Assembly: GCF_902635505.1 (NCBI RefSeq)
Contig: NC_045429.1
Location: 427,827,669-427,891,668, forward strand
Length of the DNA stretch: 64,000 bases
From: Sarcophilus harrisii
Lineage: Eukaryota; Chordata; Mammalia; Dasyuromorphia; Dasyuridae
Reading direction: 5' to 3'
Position numbers and translations under genes: made by a program
In this document: one piece after another, positions 22,111 to 35,039 of the stretch
Layout of the letters: every line of letters begins with the position of its first letter
Numbering within the stretch: position 1 is the stretch's first letter
The notes under the pieces: model-generated
The model's database searches: none
Seen by the model: the letters and a program-made list of their open reading frames with translations, nothing else
What the model was told of the DNA's origin: nothing

Positions 22111-24194
22111 GAGTCAAAGTTGAATGGGATTCTGGGAAAGAAGGTTCCAATTTCCACCTGTCTACTGGAGGAACACACCAAAAGCTAAGAACAACAGTGA
22201 GACTTTGTGCTAGCAAACTTCCCATCCCTTGGGCACTATCAACTTTTCTTTAGCTGTGTTGAGTCTGAAAAATGTTCCCTCTTAGCCAGGATTTTTGAGG
22301 AAGATAAAGTACAGAAAGTAGTACTCTATATGTGGAAATTACCATTATTATTATTGTTTTTCACCCTGCCCTTCAGAAAGTGTCACTCCTCAATATCTAT
22401 CATAGGCTTAATTTCAAGGCCTAATAGGGAGAATAGAGAAGACTGTCTCAGTGACTGATGTGAAATAGTAGATACTGACCTTCACTCAATTCTGAGGTAC
22501 CAACGTCCAAGGGAATTGTTCCTCTAGTCTGAGACCTGGACCCTATTGGCTTTCTTATGTTGTTTAAGATTGTGAACTTGATGGTACTACTTGTTTGCCC
22601 TTCATGTGATCATTTTCCTAAAGCATCTCTTTGTCACCATTTCTGTCTCCGTATTTCATCATCCTCAGAAGTCATATTTCAGGGATCCAGCAAACATTAA
22701 TGATATTGATATTGTCTAAAGACCAGAAGAACCCAATGTGTGAAGATGAAGGCCAAGGATATTATATAAGGAGTGGCCTTGCGGCTATGAAATACAGTCC
22801 TTACTTAGCCAGACGATCTAAGCTAAAGTTTAGCATGTTATAAATGAGTGGAAATAGATGGATGGAAAGCCTAGACTAGTTTGGACCAGAGCTTAGCAGC
22901 AAGAAAGCCAAGGCTGTGTTGGCAGCATTCCGAGTAGTCTAATTGAACTGGAGTGTATTATATTTGTAAGAGAATTATAGAAACTTGAATATATAATTGT
23001 GGAAAAGTAGAAATGTAGGATTTGGTTTATACATTTTTTAACACAGCCATGCAATAAACTCCAAGATATTTCTGTGGCCAGATTTACCCAAGGCAGATAT
23101 TTAATCTTAGCCAGCCACTTCCCTCCTTTGTCCAATATGGCAAATTTCACTTCCTGTCTTTCCATCTCATCAGTGTTCAGGAAAAGCAAGTTAATTTTGA
23201 TATCTGCCAAGTAAAACATAAATAAATCTGCTGACACCATGGAAAGGTAGACGACACTTTCCAAAATCAACATGAGCAATGTTTAGTATTATTTGTGATC
23301 CAGATCTCCCGCATTAAAATAAAAAAGCTTGAGGTGGTTTTAAGTTAAGAATACATAATTAAATATAGCATTTCATAAATACATTATCTCTTAGCTTAAA
23401 ATCTTCTTCCTACTCATTTCTATTAGTTTTGGGGTTAGGAAAGGGATCCTAGTTCTGAATTATTATTAGAATTGGGAAAGGAGAGAAAAATTGATTTCTG
23501 GGATTTTGCCAAAGTTGATATTACTTGGACCTTAATTGCCTTGAGGCCTAAAGACTATGGAGGTGAGAAAGTACAGAAAGTTTTCTAACTGTAGAGAGAG
23601 AAAAGAACAGGGCCAAGTCAGAATCTTATGGAAGTGAGTAATCTTGAATTTTTGTGATTTCTCTGACTTAATTGTAGCTCTAACTTCCTAGGTATAACTA
23701 AGGGCTGGGAAATGGCTAACCAGTCAATATAGGGGCTGAGGGTCTAGCATGATCGTTTCAAAGATTAGGATCTAGGATTGTGGTTCTAAGATGAATCTGT
23801 AGAAGTTTGTTTAGAATTAAAGAAACTTATCAACTAAAGCTCTATTTAACTGCTTTTCAACTTACTGTGAGTGATCCAAAAAAGTACTGCCATAGGCTTG
23901 GAAGGAGGCTAAAAAGAATGAAATTGTGAGAATATAAGAGGCTATTGAGAAATTTTATTCAATTGAACTCTTTGACCTGTTAGGAATTCTAGATATATAC
24001 AATTCTATTTTGACTTCAGTACTAGGGAATTAGAGTCTAAAATCAAATTTCTCCGCCCCCCCCAAAAAAATTATCAAAATGACTCCCCAAATTACCAAAT
24101 AAAAATGCTATACAAAACAAGAGATTCTTTGACTGTGTTTGTGTTGGGAAGGGAAGATAATATTATTAATACATATGTAAATTTTTTTGAGTGG

Positions 24195-24450
24195 GTAATT
24201 TGGATTTTATAATGCAGATGCTTTTAAAATTATTTTGTATATTTTTATTTTTATAATGAACATACTTTTGGTTTTTAATATTTTGGTTATTTTATTCAAA
24301 AATAATTGACTTCATTAGTAATTGTACATATTTTATTTTAAAAATATTCCTCTGATAATTTTATGAATTCATCTAAAAAGGGATTCATAGGCTTCATCAA
24401 ACTACTGAGGAGTTCATAACACAAAAAAAAATTAAGAATCATTGCCTTGG
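24195..24450. mobile_element. hAT-like element, same family as 8258-8452
   Basis: ggattcataggcttcatcaa and aattaagaatcattgcc match the inner and right-terminal parts of the intron 2 copy. Its left terminus is not clear. Confidence 0.45.
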
Positions 24451-25049
24451 TGCAATCATACAGAATAAATTATTGGGAGGGGTGATTGTTGAGAAATGGG
24501 AGAAAGAGACATAAATAGGTGTTGATACACCATATAACTGAAAGAGTAAGTCTGGTAGTGAGAAAAACCTGAGTTCCAGTCTTCACAAGTAACCCATTTC
24601 TTTTTTGGATACCTTTAGCAGTCAGGAAATTTCATCTTTCACCCATCTAAATCTGTATCCCTATGGATTCACTGATTAATTGATTGATTCATTCATTCAC
24701 CAAAGTCTTCTTAAGCTTCTACTGAGTGAAGAGACAAAATTTGGATATGATGTGTACTTGTACTGCAAGGAGTTTACTAATAAAAAGATAAGGCATAAAA
24801 AGAAAGTCATAATACACAACACGATAAATGAATTAGTTGTTTTAAAAAAGCCAAGGAAGAAAGTCATTTATATTTCAGCTACTTCTGCCACCATTCTCCT
24901 CCCTTCCCCTAAAGATGTACAAAATTATTTGTCTAGGCTTATTTAATTTTCAGACAACTTTATATGGTAGATACTTTTCCCCTATGCCCCATTAGATGCT
25001 AAACCTTTTTCAGGCAAAAATTTCATCTCCCATTCTTAGACTAGATTGT

Positions 25050-25140
25050 ATCATTCCATAAACATTTATTAGAAGCCTACTATATGCCAGATATAATGTG
25101 AAGTTCTGGGGACACAAAGAAAATGGAAAAAGTATAGGAG
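25050..25140 (+). mobile_element. MIR/L2-type fragment
   Basis: ataaacatttattagaagcc, actatatgccagatataatg, ggggacacaaagaaaatgg. A similar short scrap is at 24675-24740. Surrounding 24451-25049 and 25141-25580 hold nothing else. Confidence 0.5.
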
Positions 25141-25579
25141 GGTTTGAATGGGATAAAACCTATGAATAATATACTCATTGTAAGAAGTATACTTTACTCA
25201 GAAGAAATAGGAGAATATTATGTAATAAAAATAAATATAATACTTACATTGATATGATGCCATAATAAATAATAAAAATTTCCTTATATGAGGAAAATGG
25301 GAGTTAAATGAGGGCAGGATAGGAGTATTTAGACTAATTCTAACCAAATTAGCCATCTAAATTTCAGCTAAACAAATAATTTGGTTATTATAGTTTATTA
25401 TTACTTTATCCTTTGTAATTTATTAATATTATATCTGTAGTTTTACAGACCATCACTTATACAACAAGTATAGGGAAACAGATTACAAGCCTAGCACAGA
25501 GACAAGATATAGATTTTATATGAGGGTGGTAAGAGATCTTGAAAATCTAGACATCTTTTGGAGTTCACTTTCTCTACCA

Positions 25580-26260
25580 AGCAGAGCAGTTAATCACTTT
25601 ATGACTTTCCCTAATTATTATTTCAAGATGTCCTCTCCTCTTCACCCTATGTCATCCAAAGTGGCCCGTCTCCTTGCCTAGGCACATCCTTTTAGATGCA
25701 CAAGTGATTCTATTCTATCCTACCTGGTAGATTGCCGTTCTGTCATTTCTACTCTCTCAGAAATCTTCAATTTGCTCTTCTCATCCATTGGTTGGTTCTC
25801 TGCTGTAACAAACACACCTGTACCTTCCTCATTCTATAGCAAAACAAAATCAAATCCCCAAATTTGATCTGACTTTCCATGCTCGCTATCATCTTTTCTC
25901 TTTCCTCTCTTTATGGCTAAACTCCTTAAAAGTGTGTTTACACCTATGCCTCCACTTTCTCTCCTCTTTCTTCTAAAGTCTCTGTAATCTGGCTTCTGAA
26001 CCCATCATTCCAGAGAAATTTCTCTCTTCAAAGTTACAAAGGATCTCTTAGTTGCCAAATTTAGTGGCTTTTTCTCAATCCTCAGCCTTCTTGATGCCTC
26101 TGGAGTCTTCGATATTATTAATCACCTTCATGTACTAGATAGTCTGCTTTTTTACCTTGGGTCTTCTCCTAGTTGTCTGATCACTCCTTCTCAGTTTCCT
26201 TTACCAGATTTTTCATCTCTAACTATGTGTGTATCTCCCAAAGGTCTGAGAAAGAGAGCA
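25580..26260 (+). mobile_element. L2 LINE ORF2 (reverse transcriptase region)
   Basis: Order matches L2: ggctaaactccttaaaagtg, tctgtaatctggcttctgaa, tctcttagttgccaaattta, then a decayed AFDIINHL-like stretch near 26110 and ctcccaaaggtctgag near 26236 (GVPQGS region). Heavily decayed. Confidence 0.7.
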
Positions 26261-26559
26261 AGATTGAACATAATCTGAAATATAACCTAAATTTTAGAAA
26301 AGTAGATTTCAGAGTTCAGAGGAAGAATAAACAGGCTCCCTAGACTAAAATTCTGCATGAGAAGTCAATTCTGGAAAAATGGGAAGCTCTTAAGAATAAA
26401 ATTCTAGAGGCAAGAAAGAGACAACATCTAATAAGATGTTAAAATAGGAATTGTCTAAAGGGGAAAAAACTATGAATGTAGATGAAAGTCACTCTCCAAC
26501 TTAAATTCTTAAAAAAAATACAGATAGGAAGTAGAAACAAGGATGTTTATATCAGGATG

Positions 26560-27170
26560 ACATTTCTATTAATGGCTAGGATGAAAGTTTAGATAACACG
26601 CTCATCAAATTTGCAGAGGACCCAAAGCTAGGGGAATAGTTCAATTTATTAATGTGATCTTAGACTTCATTGACATGGGATCTAGGAATAAGAAAGTGAT
26701 ATCCCATATAGTCTGACCTGGTCAGTATATTAACTGGAGGACTGTATTTAGTTCTGGGCTCCACAGTTTAGAAAAACATCAACGTTCTGAAAGGCCTCCA
26801 AAGGAGGACTTGGAAAAGGTCTTGAGACCATGTCACAGGAGTTTCAGTTAAAGCAATTGAGAGAATCATTAGCCTGGAGAAGAGGACACGATAACTATGA
26901 TTCCTAGTTTGATGATCTTTCATATGAAAGAAAAAATTTACATATGAGGAAACTGAGGCAAACAGGTTTCATTGACTTGCCCGGGGACATGCAGCTAGAA
27001 TTTATCTGAAGTCAGATTTGAACTCAGGTAGATGATTCTTCCTTCAGGCCTGTTATTCTATTCACTATGCCATTTAGTTGACAGACTTTGTGTGTTACAA
27101 GGACATTCCTTTTGGTCAGAGATTAGAATGGATGCTAGCTGAGGTTCCTTCCAAGTGTGAAATGGTATAT
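26560..27170 (+). mobile_element. CR1/L3-like LINE, split by a SINE
   Basis: It reads caaatttgcagaggacccaa (FADD-like region), gtatttagttctgggctcca, cctggagaagaggacacg and, past the SINE, gctgaggttccttccaagtg. This is the standard CR1-type ORF2 and 3' end order. Confidence 0.7.
26940..27082 (-). mobile_element. Marsupial tRNA-derived SINE inside the CR1/L3-like copy
   Basis: gaggaaactgaggcaaacag, ttgacttgcccggggacatg and tattcactatgccatttag in antisense order; the host LINE resumes after 27083. Confidence 0.8.
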
Positions 27171-27483
27171 GTCTAGCATTTCTTTCTCTGATGTTTAGTT
27201 TTGGCATGAAGATGATTCTGCATTCTTGAAAGCCATGGAGGCAAAGCCTATATTATTATGAGTAGATATTCATATGCTTTACCAGATTGACAAAGGTGTC
27301 CATCTCATTGAAGAGGTAAAAAATCCCTACCCTACTCCAGGCTGTGGACATAGCCCAAGCCAATTTTTCTTCAGTCTGCTCCAAATCAAATTTTATAGCT
27401 CATTTCAATATTGAGGATTTCTGGTCTACACATTTCTCCAAAACCTCTTCTTATATTCTAAGTAAAAGAAAGAGCAAAAGTTG

Positions 27484-27488
<5 letters not shown>

Positions 27489-27548
<60 letters not shown>

Positions 27549-27573
27549 TTCGAGAGAGAGAGAGAGAGAGAGT
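27489..27573 (+). repeat. (GA)n microsatellite
   Basis: About 85 bp of GA dinucleotides interrupted once by gtgttc near 27547. Confidence 0.95.
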
Positions 27574-27789
27574 GTAGTTTCAACTAGACAACTTTTATAA
27601 AACTGAAATGGTTTTGAATGGGGGCCGAGTAATGTATATATATTCCAATGGATCACCCTAGCTAAATCAAAGAGACCTATTACCAAACTGGTTTAAAAAT
27701 TTGAATGTTTTGTCTACCACAAATCGTAATGAGCCATACTTTTTAAGACTACTCAGTCATCAAGAAATTGTTAGTTCACAGATTCTTAA

Positions 27790-27850
27790 AATATTATAAT
27801 AAAATGAGCCCTAAAATCTCTTAAAGTTCTACCATTCTGTGATTCTGATA
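27790..27850 (+). mobile_element. CR1/L3-like 3' tip
   Basis: cttaaagttctaccattctg followed by tgattctg, the terminal direct-repeat style of this LINE. 27851-28615 contains no recognised element or gene. Confidence 0.4.
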
Positions 27851-28615
27851 CCGATCAGGTGCCATAGTGCAGCAACTAGTAGAGGTCTTCATTCACAGTC
27901 AGGATTCAATGAGTGGTGTTGGACTCTGGCTGATGGAAAAGATCCTTACAAAAGATACTCTGACTAAATACAAGCACTGCTCTCTAATTATAGGTCTTGA
28001 CTGCATTCTTTCTGACTCCCCACCCATGCAATATCTTATCGTGGGTCTAAAGCAAGAGTTAGAATTAGCAGGACAAAGTATTCAGTTAGAGTCCTACATT
28101 CAGGCATGTTGCCAAGAAACATGGCCCTGATGCTCCACAAAAAGTGTGAATAATAGACCTGTTTGGCAGCAAATAATGTGAGCTCTTTATGGGCAGGTGT
28201 CCAAACCCCACTGCCTCAGGGAAATATCCCAATCATATTGTTTTTGATGGCCAAGGAACCTGGAACTTTCTACAGATAATAGGTATAATACAATGGGACC
28301 CAATCGAGGAATTCAAAGACAAACCCTCTTTCAGACCTAGATGGTATTCTCTGCCATGTAGTGAATCCTGTGAACCTGCCTCCTCTCTCTATTGCCTATG
28401 GCTCACTAAGACTTAAACTCTTTCCACTCCTGGCCTTCATCACCTTTGCTTTTCCTATCCCTCCCATTATAGATTTGGAATATAGAAATAGGCTCTGGGA
28501 AGTGTGTGGACCAAGAATCCACAGTTTTGAGAGATAAATGAGTTTTAGGATTTGGTTTGGAGCAGATTGAAAAAAAAAAGCTAGGTTGGGTAATGTCCAT
28601 ACTCTGGAACATTCA

Positions 28616-29045
28616 GGGCAGGACCTCTTCACCTTCTGTGTCCTGTACCCCTTTTGCCTTCTGGTAAAGCTGATGGACACCTTCTCATAATAATGTTTTT
28701 AAATGCATAAAATAAAATAAAATACATAGGATTACAGAGGAAACTCTTTATATTGAAATACAGTTATTAGGGATGCCACAGTGGATAGAGCACCAGGCCT
28801 TGAGTCAGGAAGACCTGAATTTAAAGGCAGCCTCCTATACTTACTAACTGTAACTCTGGGCAAGTCACCTAACCCTGTTTGCCTCAGTTTACTCATCTAT
28901 CAATGAGCTGGAGAAGGAAATGGCAAATCAGTCCTAAATGGGGTCATAAGCAATCAGTGATTGAAATGACTGAACAAGAATACCACCATAGTTATTAAAA
29001 TATTTTTAAAAATAATAAATGCAGACTAGTGACCCAGTACTTCTG
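28616..29045. mobile_element. hAT-like element split by a SINE
   Basis: tcttcaccttctgtgtcctg, tggacaccttctcataataa and ataaaatacataggattaca belong to the same family as 8258-8452. It resumes after the SINE with attaaaatatttttaaa and ends near gacccagtacttctgctc. Confidence 0.5.
28765..28985 (+). mobile_element. tRNA-derived SINE with RTE-like tail
   Basis: cacagtggatagagcaccag, ccttgagtcaggaagacctg, ggagaaggaaatggcaaatc and gattgaaatgactgaacaag. Confidence 0.88.
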
Positions 29046-29214
29046 CTCTAAAGTGATGGTATATAAAAGACCCTAAGAGATTATCTAGGTATCACATCAC
29101 AGAACTAGCACTGGAAAGGATTTTAGAGGCTATCTAGTACAACTCACTTCACTCTTTAAACAAGGAGTGGCTTAGGAGAGTGCTGAAGACAGAGCTAGGG
29201 ATTCAGAGTCTCAG

Positions 29215-29358
29215 CTCAGTGGGAGCTAAATGGTGCAGTAGATAGAGCACCGGCCCTGGAGTCAGGAGAACCTGGATTTAAATCTGTCCTCAGATGCTTA
29301 ACACTTACTAGTTATGTGAATCTGGGCAAGTCACTTAACTGTAATTGCCTCAAAGTAT
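29215..29358 (+). mobile_element. Marsupial tRNA-derived SINE, well preserved
   Basis: gtagatagagcaccggccct, ggagtcaggagaacctgg, gcttaacacttactagttat, gggcaagtcacttaactg. This is the shorter form without the RTE-like tail. 29359-30064 has no element or gene that I recognise. Confidence 0.88.
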
Positions 29359-30064
29359 AAACAAAACAGAATTTGGACTTGAAGGTTTTTTTTTTTCTGT
29401 TACCCCACAGGTTTCTCCAGATCCCATAGGGCACCCCTGGCATTTTCTACAGAGAACATTGGGCTCCCTTCATGTTTCCAAAGGGGACACTGGAATCTCC
29501 ATCCCAATGCCTACTGGGATCTCTAAGCCAACATTCACTAGTTTCTCACTGACCCTGGGAAGAATGCCAAACTCTTATCTCTTGCTTTTTAGAAAGCCTG
29601 TCAAGTCCCTCCTTTTCCTGGGATATTGGGGCCCAGTGCCAACTGCAGAATTGTTCATTCCAAACTTCCTTCTTTCTCTATCTGAAGGTTCTACCTTATT
29701 CCTCTAGAGACAAACTACCTTTGGCTATTGCCTCCATCATCCAATAGGAAGTGCCTACTATGGAAACAGTATTGGGCCTCGGGATTCCCAGAGAGTGACT
29801 AACATGATTTTGAATGAGGTGTGTTGTGTTATTCTCTGGCTTTAAATCCTCTTGAGGGTGAGGCATAGAGGAGTACCTATGCTGTAAAGGTGCCAGATGA
29901 AATATGGCACCACCTGGTGTTGAACTGCACATGAAACAACCAGTCCCTTGGGCAGACAGTCAATGGTGTATTCTACAGGGTCCCTCCCATCACTCCTATA
30001 TATGACAGCAGTGGGGAAGTCACAGGTAATTGAGCCCACTGATTCTTGTCCCTCCTGGCTGTCC

Positions 30065-30250
30065 TCAGGATAATGTAAGTTTCTTGAGAACAGGGGCCAT
30101 TTTATTTTTTAACTTTGTATCATTAGCACCTAATGCCACATAATGAATAGAGAGCCAGCCTCTGAAAAAAAGACATGGATTCAAGTCCTGCCTCAGACAT
30201 TCACTGACTGAATGACCCTGTGCAAGTCCCTCAACCTTATCAATGCTCTA
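30065..30250 (+). mobile_element. L2 3' end followed by a SINE
   Basis: L2 tip (gtttcttgagaacaggggcc, ctttgtatcattagcaccta) to about 30135, then a tRNA-derived SINE (gaatagagagccagcctctg, gattcaagtcctgcctcaga). Confidence 0.65.
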
Positions 30251-30251
30251 G

Positions 30252-30602
30252 ACCAGGATTTCTTAAACTTTTTCCACTCCTGACTCTTTCTCCCCAAAGA
30301 AATTCTCATGCAACCCCATGTATATAGATGTATAAAAATAGGTATCAAATCAAACATTTACTGAAAATAAATCATAAAGAAATTTATTTTAAAACAATTC
30401 TTTGGTATACATATAATTTTACTATTTATTAAAGACAAAAGCAAATTGTATGCTAATGAGATGGATGTGTTTGTTTATTTTTACATAAAGGATTAAATCT
30501 TGGAGGAATATTAGCCATCTTTTACTGTTGCCTAATTTTTCATGTGCCCACACTCAGTTACTTCCATTTGACCCACAGTTTAAGAAGCTTTGCACTGTAC
30601 GA
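30252..30602. mobile_element. hAT-like MITE, second family
   Basis: Inverted ends caggatttcttaaact and agtttaagaagctttg (imperfect 16-bp termini), with ttttccactcctgactctt just inside the left end and tttgacccac just inside the right. Confidence 0.6.
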
Positions 30603-30689
30603 CTAAGACTACAAGTTTCAGAAGTACCCTCTCATTAGTAAAGGGAGCTTCCTTACCTTTGAGTTAATATAGGTATTATCTAGGTCAAG

Positions 30690-30868
30690 ATAGACCTCAG
30701 ACATCTACTGTGTGATCCTGGATGTCACTTAACCCTGTTTGCCTCAGTTTCCTCATCTGTTAAATGAGATGGAAAAGGAAATGGCAAACCACCCCAGTGT
30801 TTCTGCGAAGAAAACCCCAAATGGGGCATGAAGAAATGGACATGACTGAAAAGACTGAATAACATACA
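30690..30868 (+). mobile_element. 5'-truncated SINE with RTE-like tail
   Basis: gtcacttaaccctgtttgcc, ggaaatggcaaaccacccca, catgaagaaatggacatgac, tgaaaagactgaataac. Confidence 0.82.
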
Positions 30869-31349
30869 GTTAGGAAATGTGCCAGAGACAAGATTTGAAC
30901 TCAATTCCCATAATTAAAGAGGCAGTGTTTTATTGTTTGTTTGTTTTTTCCTCTACAGCTTATTTTATCTTTGTACTTGATTCTCTGGTAGTCTTCAAGG
31001 ACTTCCAAGGTTTATTATTCCTTGCACCAGACACATGTGATAGAGAAGATTTAAGGAAAGAAAATCAGGGAGATAGGAGGTACTAGAAAAGCCAAAAGCC
31101 TTGGCTAAGCCATTCATTAATATCCAGGTCCAGAATAGACAATCTTGCTCAGAGTTCATTAACCTGACACTATTTCCTCCTCCTCATATCCAGCACTCAT
31201 TAATTTTGGTATGGAACTAGTTAGAACTTGTTGATCCGGCAGTCCATCATTTATTGTTTACTGATCATCCTGTGTGCCTAATACTATGATGCTTCCACCC
31301 AGATTGCTATTTCCACTAATTAAAAATTCCTCTCCTCCTTGGTCACAAG

Positions 31350-31490
31350 GAATCTGTCAGTAAACACATCCTTTATTTCAGATGAGGCCCACAAAGAATT
31401 AAGTCACTTCCCTAAGATCACAATGATAATAAGGGGCAAAGCCAAGATTTGAATCCATTTACTATCACCACCAGCCCCCTGACACCTAAG
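31350..31490 (+). mobile_element. MIR-type SINE
   Basis: cagatgaggcccacaaagaa, ttaagtcacttccctaagat, aagatttgaatccatttact. 30869-31349 holds nothing else recognised. Confidence 0.5.
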
Positions 31491-31866
31491 TTACACCAAA
31501 TCCGGAGCCCCTTCCAGTACACAATGGAAACTTCTGCTAGCAGATTCCAGTGAAGAAAACAATAAAGTCAGGAATGACATTCTCTGAGACCTGAGGATGA
31601 CTAGTTCCTTAAGCAGAGACCTTTTACAACAAGGCTCTTTTCTAAAATTATAGCATTTCAGAGACAGAAGGAAATTTAGAGACCATCATTGCTAATCTCA
31701 GGCTGAGCATCAGTCTCTATTACAATGTCCTCGAGAAGTGACCCAGGCTCTCTGGAGACATTACCAACACAACCCCATCATCTTCATTCCTCCTCTTCAC
31801 CTGTGAGACATGGAAAATTTATTTGTGTAGTTTATTTAGTCTATTATTTGAATAGGAGGGAGAATC

Positions 31867-32576
31867 ATTAAAAAAATTTATTAAAGCTTTTTATTTTTCA
31901 AAACGTATGTATGGATAATTCTTTAACAATAACCCTAGCAAAACCTTGTGTTCCAATTTTCCCTCCTTTCCCCCACATCCTCCCCTATATGGAAAGTTGT
32001 CTAGTATATGTTAAACATGGTAGAAATATATGTTAAATCCAATATATGCATACATATTTATACAGTTATTCTGCTACGCAAGAAAAATCAAGTCAAACCA
32101 GTAAAAAAAAAAAAAGAAAAAGAAGAAGAAGAAGAAGAAACATAATAAAATGCAAGCAAGCAACAATGAAAAGAGTGAAAATGCTATGTTGTGATCTGCA
32201 CTCAGTTCCCACAGGCCTCTTTCTGGGTGTAGATGGGACTTTCTTCATCACTGAACAATTGGAACTGGTTTGAATTATCTCATTGTTAAAGAGAGCCACA
32301 CCCATCAGAATTGATCATCATATGATTTTGTTGATGCTGTGTATAATGATGTCCTGGTTCTGCTCATTTCACTCAGCCTCAGTTCATGTAAGTCTCTCCA
32401 GGCCTTTCTGAAATCATCCTGCTGGTCATTTCTTACAGAACAATAATATTCCATAACTTTCATATACCATAATTTATTCAGCCATTCTCTAATTGCTGGG
32501 CATCCATTGAGTTTCTAGTTTCTTGCCATTACAAAAAGGGCTACCACAAACATTTTGACACATGTGGGTCCCTTTC
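31867..32576 (-). mobile_element. 5'-truncated L1 with target duplication
   Basis: Antisense L1 3' UTR and end of ORF2 (tgtatggataattctttaac; cactcagcctcagttcatgt; ctggtcatttcttacagaac). Flanks taggagggagaatc (31853-31866) and taggagggagagtc (32577-32590) are 14-bp target duplications with one mismatch. An AAG-rich tract lies at 32100-32140. Confidence 0.88.
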
Positions 32577-32599
32577 TAGGAGGGAGAGTCTTAAAGATT

Positions 32600-32890
32600 A
32601 TTTTCTTCAACTCCTGCATTTTACCTATTCTTGTTACCAAATAGCTTTAATTGTTAGAAATTATTCTTTATGTTCACCTGAAACACATTTCCCTATATAA
32701 CTTCCACATATTGACTTTGGTTTGCTCCTTTGGGGATAAGCAGAAATAGACTAATGTTTCTTCCAGAGGGCAATCTTTCAAAATTTTTTAAAACTATTAA
32801 TCCCTCTCCAATACAATTACTTATGGGGGCAAAATATCCCCAGTTTCTTTTAAGTAATTCTAGTTTGATATAGTAGACTTAGATTAAGAT
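32600..32890 (-). mobile_element. CR1/L3-like LINE fragment
   Basis: Antisense order: tcacctgaaacacatttccc, gtttgctcctttggggataa, tccccagtttcttttaag. Decayed. 32891-33779 has nothing recognised. Confidence 0.45.
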
Positions 32891-33779
32891 CCTATGTATT
32901 TCCCAAATCAAGGCAGAACTGAAAAAAAAAATGGCTCCTTCTGTTCAGGTGAGAAGTATACTTCCCTCAAAGCTGCTTGTTGGGGTATTCTTGGTACTTG
33001 GAATCCTTTTGTCTTTGAGGACTTCCCAATGTCCATACAACCTACTAGCTAGAATGTCTTTTTATTTGATGTTGACATGATTTTTTTCACAAGTTCGTTT
33101 TCTCCCTGTCAAGGTTTTTGCCTGTGTATATCAGGGGATATATCAGATGGGAGAAGGATTGAATAGCCAAGTTTGGGTGTAGTAATACTTGACATTTTGT
33201 CACACACTTATCCACCCCATCCTGTGGCAAGGTCAAAGTAAGATTACATCACAGTCCCCTATCAGTTTACATACTTCATAGATATGATATAATTGAGGAG
33301 GGTTTTCAGGAGGCAATTTGTCAAGGGCATCCCACACATCCTCTCACTCCACCTACCTGTTTGTTAATATGATAGGTTAGGGTGGAAGATGCCTGAAATT
33401 CTTTGGAAAGTCTGCTACTGCCAACTTGTAGGTTCTGGTATAAAAAAGGGAGACATTCTGATTGACCTGATATCTATTACTACTAGTTGCTTTTGTCCCT
33501 AGACTGAGCTTTAGGAAGCTTACTCGGTAGCTTATCATGTATTTCAAAAAAAATATTTTGATAAAATGAAAAAATATTCCTGACTTTCCCCTCTACCATT
33601 CTATTTAACCCCATATGGGAACTTAAACCTTGACTTTTGATGGTTGCACATATATTTTGCTGCTAAAATGGTGCATTGAGAGTAGAGGGATTTAGGTGGT
33701 AATATAATCCAGCCATGGCAAATCCTAATCAGGAAGGAAGAGAGGCCAAAATATCATTCACATCCCTTTCTTCTTCTCT

Positions 33780-33905
33780 CTCTCAAGCTTCTTGACATCA
33801 GGCACTGTTTAATTTTCTTGTCTTCAGATTCCTTATACCTGGCACTTTACTTGCCAGAAATGCCAATCCTTCATGTCTTACATGAATATTTGATAAATGA
33901 GATCA
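33780..33905 (+). mobile_element. L2 3' tip
   Basis: cttgacatcaggcactgttt and atacctggcactttacttgc, the usual L2 terminal wording, decayed. Confidence 0.5.
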
Positions 33906-33984
33906 TTATAATAGGTGTTTTTCAGAGATTGTCAAGGAAAGGAAAAAAGAGAACCAAGGACAGAACATTCAAGAGCACCAATGT

Positions 33985-34025
33985 TAAGAGAAGGAGGAGA
34001 AGGAGAAGGAGAAGAAACAGCAAGC
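33985..34025 (+). repeat. AGG/AGA purine microsatellite
   Basis: aaggaggagaaggagaagga run of about 40 bp. Confidence 0.85.
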
Positions 34026-34499
34026 CAAGAAGCTTAATAGTCAGGAATATGGCAGAACCAGAATAGTGTAGTCTGAAGAGTGTAGTTTTTGAGAAGTGGC
34101 AAAGTGTCAAAACTTGGATGATAGAAGATTAGGAAAAGATCATTGGTGATTTATTTTGTTATGCAATTTTTTAGCTTAAAAGATGCTAATAAAAGAGGTA
34201 TACAATTCAGTAATATTTTAAAGCAATGACCCTTGACACAAGGGAAGGATCAAAAACCTAATCTGAGACATCTGTGACTGGGAGCACTAGGGATGGCAAT
34301 CGAAGTTACAAATAGAGAGATTGTTGGAATCTTGAGTGTGAAAGACTTTAGGCCTTGCCAGGAGAAAAGTCATTGATGAAACTGTGAAAAACTTCAGATT
34401 TAATATTTAAAATTAACAAATTTAACATGAACTAATCAATGTGTAGGACATCTGGGTCCACCATTACCTACTCACCAGGCAAGAATCTTAGTTTTATTG

Positions 34500-34670
34500 G
34501 GAGAAAGAAAAAGAAGGAAGGAAGGAGGGAGGGAATAAGAGAGAGAGAAAGACAGGAATGGTGAAAGGAGGGAGGAGGGGAGGAAGAGAAGGAGGGAAGA
34601 AGGAAGGGAAGATGGAATAGAAAGAGGGAAGAGGGAAAAGAGAAAGGAAAGGACAGAAGGAAGTGAAAAG
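34500..34670 (+). repeat. GGAA/GAAG purine-rich tract
   Basis: About 170 bp almost entirely A and G with gaaggaaggaaggaggga units. The flanks 34026-34499 and 34671-35040 hold nothing else. Confidence 0.9.
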
Positions 34671-35039
34671 ATTAAAATTAATATTATCTCGAGTTTCTTA
34701 TGTACTAATTCTACAATGTAATTTATTTTATTCCATATTAATTTTTATAATTGAGCCTTCATTTGCCTGTGGCCACATTTCTATGTCTTTGAGTTGAGCC
34801 TAAAAATGTAGTTTTTCCTCTGAGTTAATTTAAATGAAGTTATAATTAATAAGCAGAACTGTTATTTATTATACCTTTACGTCCTGGGAAAATAACAAAG
34901 ACATCTGTTGTTTCCTTAAAGTACTGAATCTAGTTCCTTGTACAGTGAAAGCCATTTTCTAGGCACCAGAGAATCTGCCAACTCAGGTCAAAGGTTTGCA
35001 ATATGCAATTGGATTCAATAAATCAATCAGATTTCCTTA

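Noticed and set aside
22893-23279. 128-codon minus-strand frame as a gene
   Set aside because: No recognisable domain, low-complexity hydrophobic composition, no flanking gene signals; kept only as a low-interest observation.
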